Shown here: in pieces, positions 62,502 through 64,000 of the stretch
Layout of the letters: the number at the start of each line of letters is the position of its first letter
How positions within the stretch are numbered: the first letter of the stretch is position 1
Assembly (NCBI RefSeq): GCF_000430845.1
Contig: NZ_AUMU01000003.1
Span: 1 to 64,000, forward strand
DNA from: Chryseobacterium gregarium DSM 19109
Lineage (GTDB): Bacteria > Bacteroidota > Bacteroidia > Flavobacteriales > Weeksellaceae
Direction of reading: 5' to 3'
Length of the DNA stretch: 64,000 bases
Notes under the pieces: generated by a model
What the model saw: the letters and a program-made list of their open reading frames with translations, nothing else
Database searches by the model: none
What the model was told of the DNA's origin: nothing
Translations under genes and position numbers: made by a program

Positions 62502-62513
62502 GAGTAACAATTT

Positions 62514-62541
62514 AAAAAAGCCCAGATAAATCTGAGCTTTA
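62514..62541 (-). terminator. Intrinsic terminator
   Basis: Stem AAAGCTCAGAT / ATCTGGGCTTT (one mismatch/GU) with a two-base loop, followed on the minus strand by a T run. It ends the PH-domain gene transcript. Confidence 0.8.
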
Positions 62542-62570
62542 AATATAATATTTAATTAGAAGCTAAATTC

Positions 62571-63185
62571 CTAGTTATTAATATACTTTTCAAAGACTTT
62601 AGAAAAATCCTTTTGAGTATATCTGTCGAAGCTGTTGGTATTCCATGCGAAAATATATTCGTTGATGGCCTTCAGTTCCTGGCTTTTAGAAACATTTTCC
62701 TGCTTACCGGATGCTACCGTAGCCACTGCTTTTACCAAACTGTCATTGGAGAAAGTCAGCAAAGACTGATTATGGTGCACCACCTGCTGAATCGCTAAAA
62801 GTGCTTTATACAGATCTTTCAGCTGATCGATCTGGCCTTTTGCCACGCTGATCATCAAAGGGACATTTCCGATATTGAATGAAATTTCAACATCAAGGTC
62901 AATAGTTCCTGCAGTCTGTAAAGCAACATTTGAAAAAGGAAACTGGTAATATTCATACCGTTTCAAAACCCTTTTCCTGTCTAAAGCACTTGCGCCGTCG
63001 ATATGGATCAAAGCCCTGTTGGTAAAACAGTATTCATCCCTTTTGGATTTAATCAAAAAGAATATTTTCTCATTGTCTTCCGATAAAATATAATCATCCG
63101 AGTCTACTTTATCATAATCCTGGGACGGGATAATCTTACCGATATCCCCTAAACCTAATGCTTCCGCTGCTAATTTCTTAAACAT
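62571..63185 (-). CDS. Bacterial PH-domain protein (YvbH/bPH_1 type)
   Basis: A 204-residue soluble protein. Residues about 20-130 form the bacterial PH domain of PF08000: DEYCFTNRALIHIDGASALD, then RKRVLKRYEYYQFPFSNVAL with Q, the family's conserved strands. A helical C-terminal part follows (QIDQLKDLYKALLAIQQVVH) and ends AWNTNSFDRYTQKDFSKVFE. This is YvbH-like. Function unknown; ubiquitous among Flavobacteria. It lies 34 bases beyond the lpdA start region? No: it lies downstream of lpdA on the same strand, whose stop is at 63220. Confidence 0.85.
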   Translation of the reverse strand: MFKKLAAEALGLGDIGKIIPSQDYDKVDSDDYILSEDNEKIFFLIKSKRDEYCFTNRALIHIDGASALDRKRVLKRYEYYQFPFSNVALQTAGTIDLDVEISFNIGNVPLMISVAKGQIDQLKDLYKALLAIQQVVHHNQSLLTFSNDSLVKAVATVASGKQENVSKSQELKAINEYIFAWNTNSFDRYTQKDFSKVFEKYINN

Positions 63186-63219
63186 AGCTATATTGAATTA
63201 TCAGTTAGTCAGGGTATTA

Positions 63220-64000
63220 TTAAATATGAATCACTTCACCGTAAGCCGCTGCAGCCGCTTCCATAATAGCTTCAGAAACCGTTGGGTGAGGGTGGATCGA
63301 TTTAATGATCTCATGGCCTGTAGTTTCCAGTTTTCTGGCAACTACCGCTTCTGCCACCATATCCGTAACACCTTCTCCGATCATATGGCAGCCTAACCAT
63401 TCCCCGTATTTGGCATCAAAAATAACTTTGATAAAACCGTCTGTATTTCCATTAGCTGTTGCTTTTCCGCTGGCAGATAGAGGGAACTTCCCTACTTTGA
63501 TTTCATATCCTTTTTCTTTAGCCTGCTTTTCAGTAAGCCCTACAGAAGCTACTTCAGGGTGACAGTACGTACATCCCGGGATATTGCCATAATCAATTTT
63601 CTCAACGTGCATTCCTTTGATTTTCTCCACGCAGGTAATCCCTTCAGCAGAAGCAACGTGTGCCAGCGCCTGAGTCGGGATCAAATCGCCGATCGCATAG
63701 TAACCTGGTACTGAAGTTTCATACCATTCGTTTACCAGTACTCTTCCTTTATCCGTCTGGATGCCTACTTCTTCAAGACCGATGTTTTCGATGTTGGCCG
63801 CGATTCCTACTGCAGACAACAAAATATCCGCTTCAAGCGTGATGTTTCCTTTGGCTGTTTTTACGGTGGCTTTCACGCCTTCCCCGCTGGTATCAACACT
63901 TTCAACAGAAGCATTGGTCATGATTTCGATGCCCGTCTTCTTCAGGGATTTCTCCAGGTGCTTGGAAATTTCTTCGTCTTCTACAGGAACGATGTTCGGC
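63220..64000 (-). CDS. lpdA: Dihydrolipoyl dehydrogenase, cut by window end
   Basis: The C-terminal 260 residues of the E3 flavoenzyme shared by pyruvate and 2-oxoglutarate dehydrogenases; the 5' part with the FAD site and redox disulfide lies beyond the window. The open frame continues to base 64000 (PNIVPVEDEEISKHLEKSLK). Visible landmarks are the FAD motif PGYYAIGDLIPTQALAHVAS, the dimerisation domain start CTYCHPEVASVGLTEKQAKE, and the catalytic IHPHPTVSEAIMEAAAAAYG, with His and Glu of the H-P-H-P-T-x-S-E motif. It regenerates oxidised lipoamide with NAD+. No lesion seen. Confidence 0.95.
   Translation of the reverse strand, partial: PNIVPVEDEEISKHLEKSLKKTGIEIMTNASVESVDTSGEGVKATVKTAKGNITLEADILLSAVGIAANIENIGLEEVGIQTDKGRVLVNEWYETSVPGYYAIGDLIPTQALAHVASAEGITCVEKIKGMHVEKIDYGNIPGCTYCHPEVASVGLTEKQAKEKGYEIKVGKFPLSASGKATANGNTDGFIKVIFDAKYGEWLGCHMIGEGVTDMVAEAVVARKLETTGHEIIKSIHPHPTVSEAIMEAAAAAYGEVIHI

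Overview
The window looks like a chromosomal segment of a Chryseobacterium-like flavobacterium (Bacteroidota, Weeksellaceae). The basis is an AT-rich sequence, a gldA-type ABC ATPase gene, AUG starts with little Shine-Dalgarno signal, promoter-like TAnnTTTG elements, Bacteroidota-only families (DUF2911, DUF6265, arm-domain integrase, Bacteroidota-type VgrG) and Cys lipoboxes of Flavobacteria. The genus is inferred from protein style, not from a marker gene.

The segment has two halves. Positions 1-30,860 are an accessory region, clearly richer in A+T and full of broken genes. It starts in a partial IS3-type transposase gene and holds decayed copies of a LigD polymerase domain, an AraC regulator, Rhs proteins and an integrase. 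Its functional core is a minus-strand operon at 22,451-28,702. The order is vgrG, two uncharacterised small genes, a 641-residue toxin (PAAR-like DUF4280 head, Hint self-cleavage domain, GIY-YIG-like nuclease tip), an Imm26-like immunity gene and a second putative immunity gene. Downstream on the same strand, from 22,240 down to about 5,000, lies a train of orphan immunity-type genes (DUF1266, SUKH, Imm22, LRR-like and others of unknown family). It is interspersed with decayed Rhs cores and toxin tips, several of which end exactly where an immunity gene starts. This reads as a fossil record of toxin-tip replacement. A CPA1-type Na+/H+ antiporter, an AraC regulator, a DUF6265 protein and several lipoproteins are embedded in it.

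The right edge of this region is a decayed tyrosine integrase (about 30,160-30,600) next to tRNA-Ser(TGA) at 30,863-30,947, the usual layout of an integrated island.

From 31,174 on the sequence is ordinary core genome: trxB, holA, an HsdR_N-like protein, a dienelactone hydrolase, a DUF2911-GNAT-cupin operon, an ABC ATPase with a large membrane protein, two sensor kinases around a single-domain response regulator, sbcD-sbcC, a tandem universal stress protein, a glycosyltransferase-UDP-galactopyranose mutase-glycoside hydrolase operon, gldA, a patatin-like phospholipase, and the 3' part of a dihydrolipoyl dehydrogenase gene cut by the window end.

Even in this core half several genes carry nonsense codons in an otherwise intact frame: a Crp/Fnr regulator, an aspartyl-protease-like protein, a 196-codon exported protein and an AraC C-terminus. 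The window therefore shows active gene loss as well as toxin turnover.
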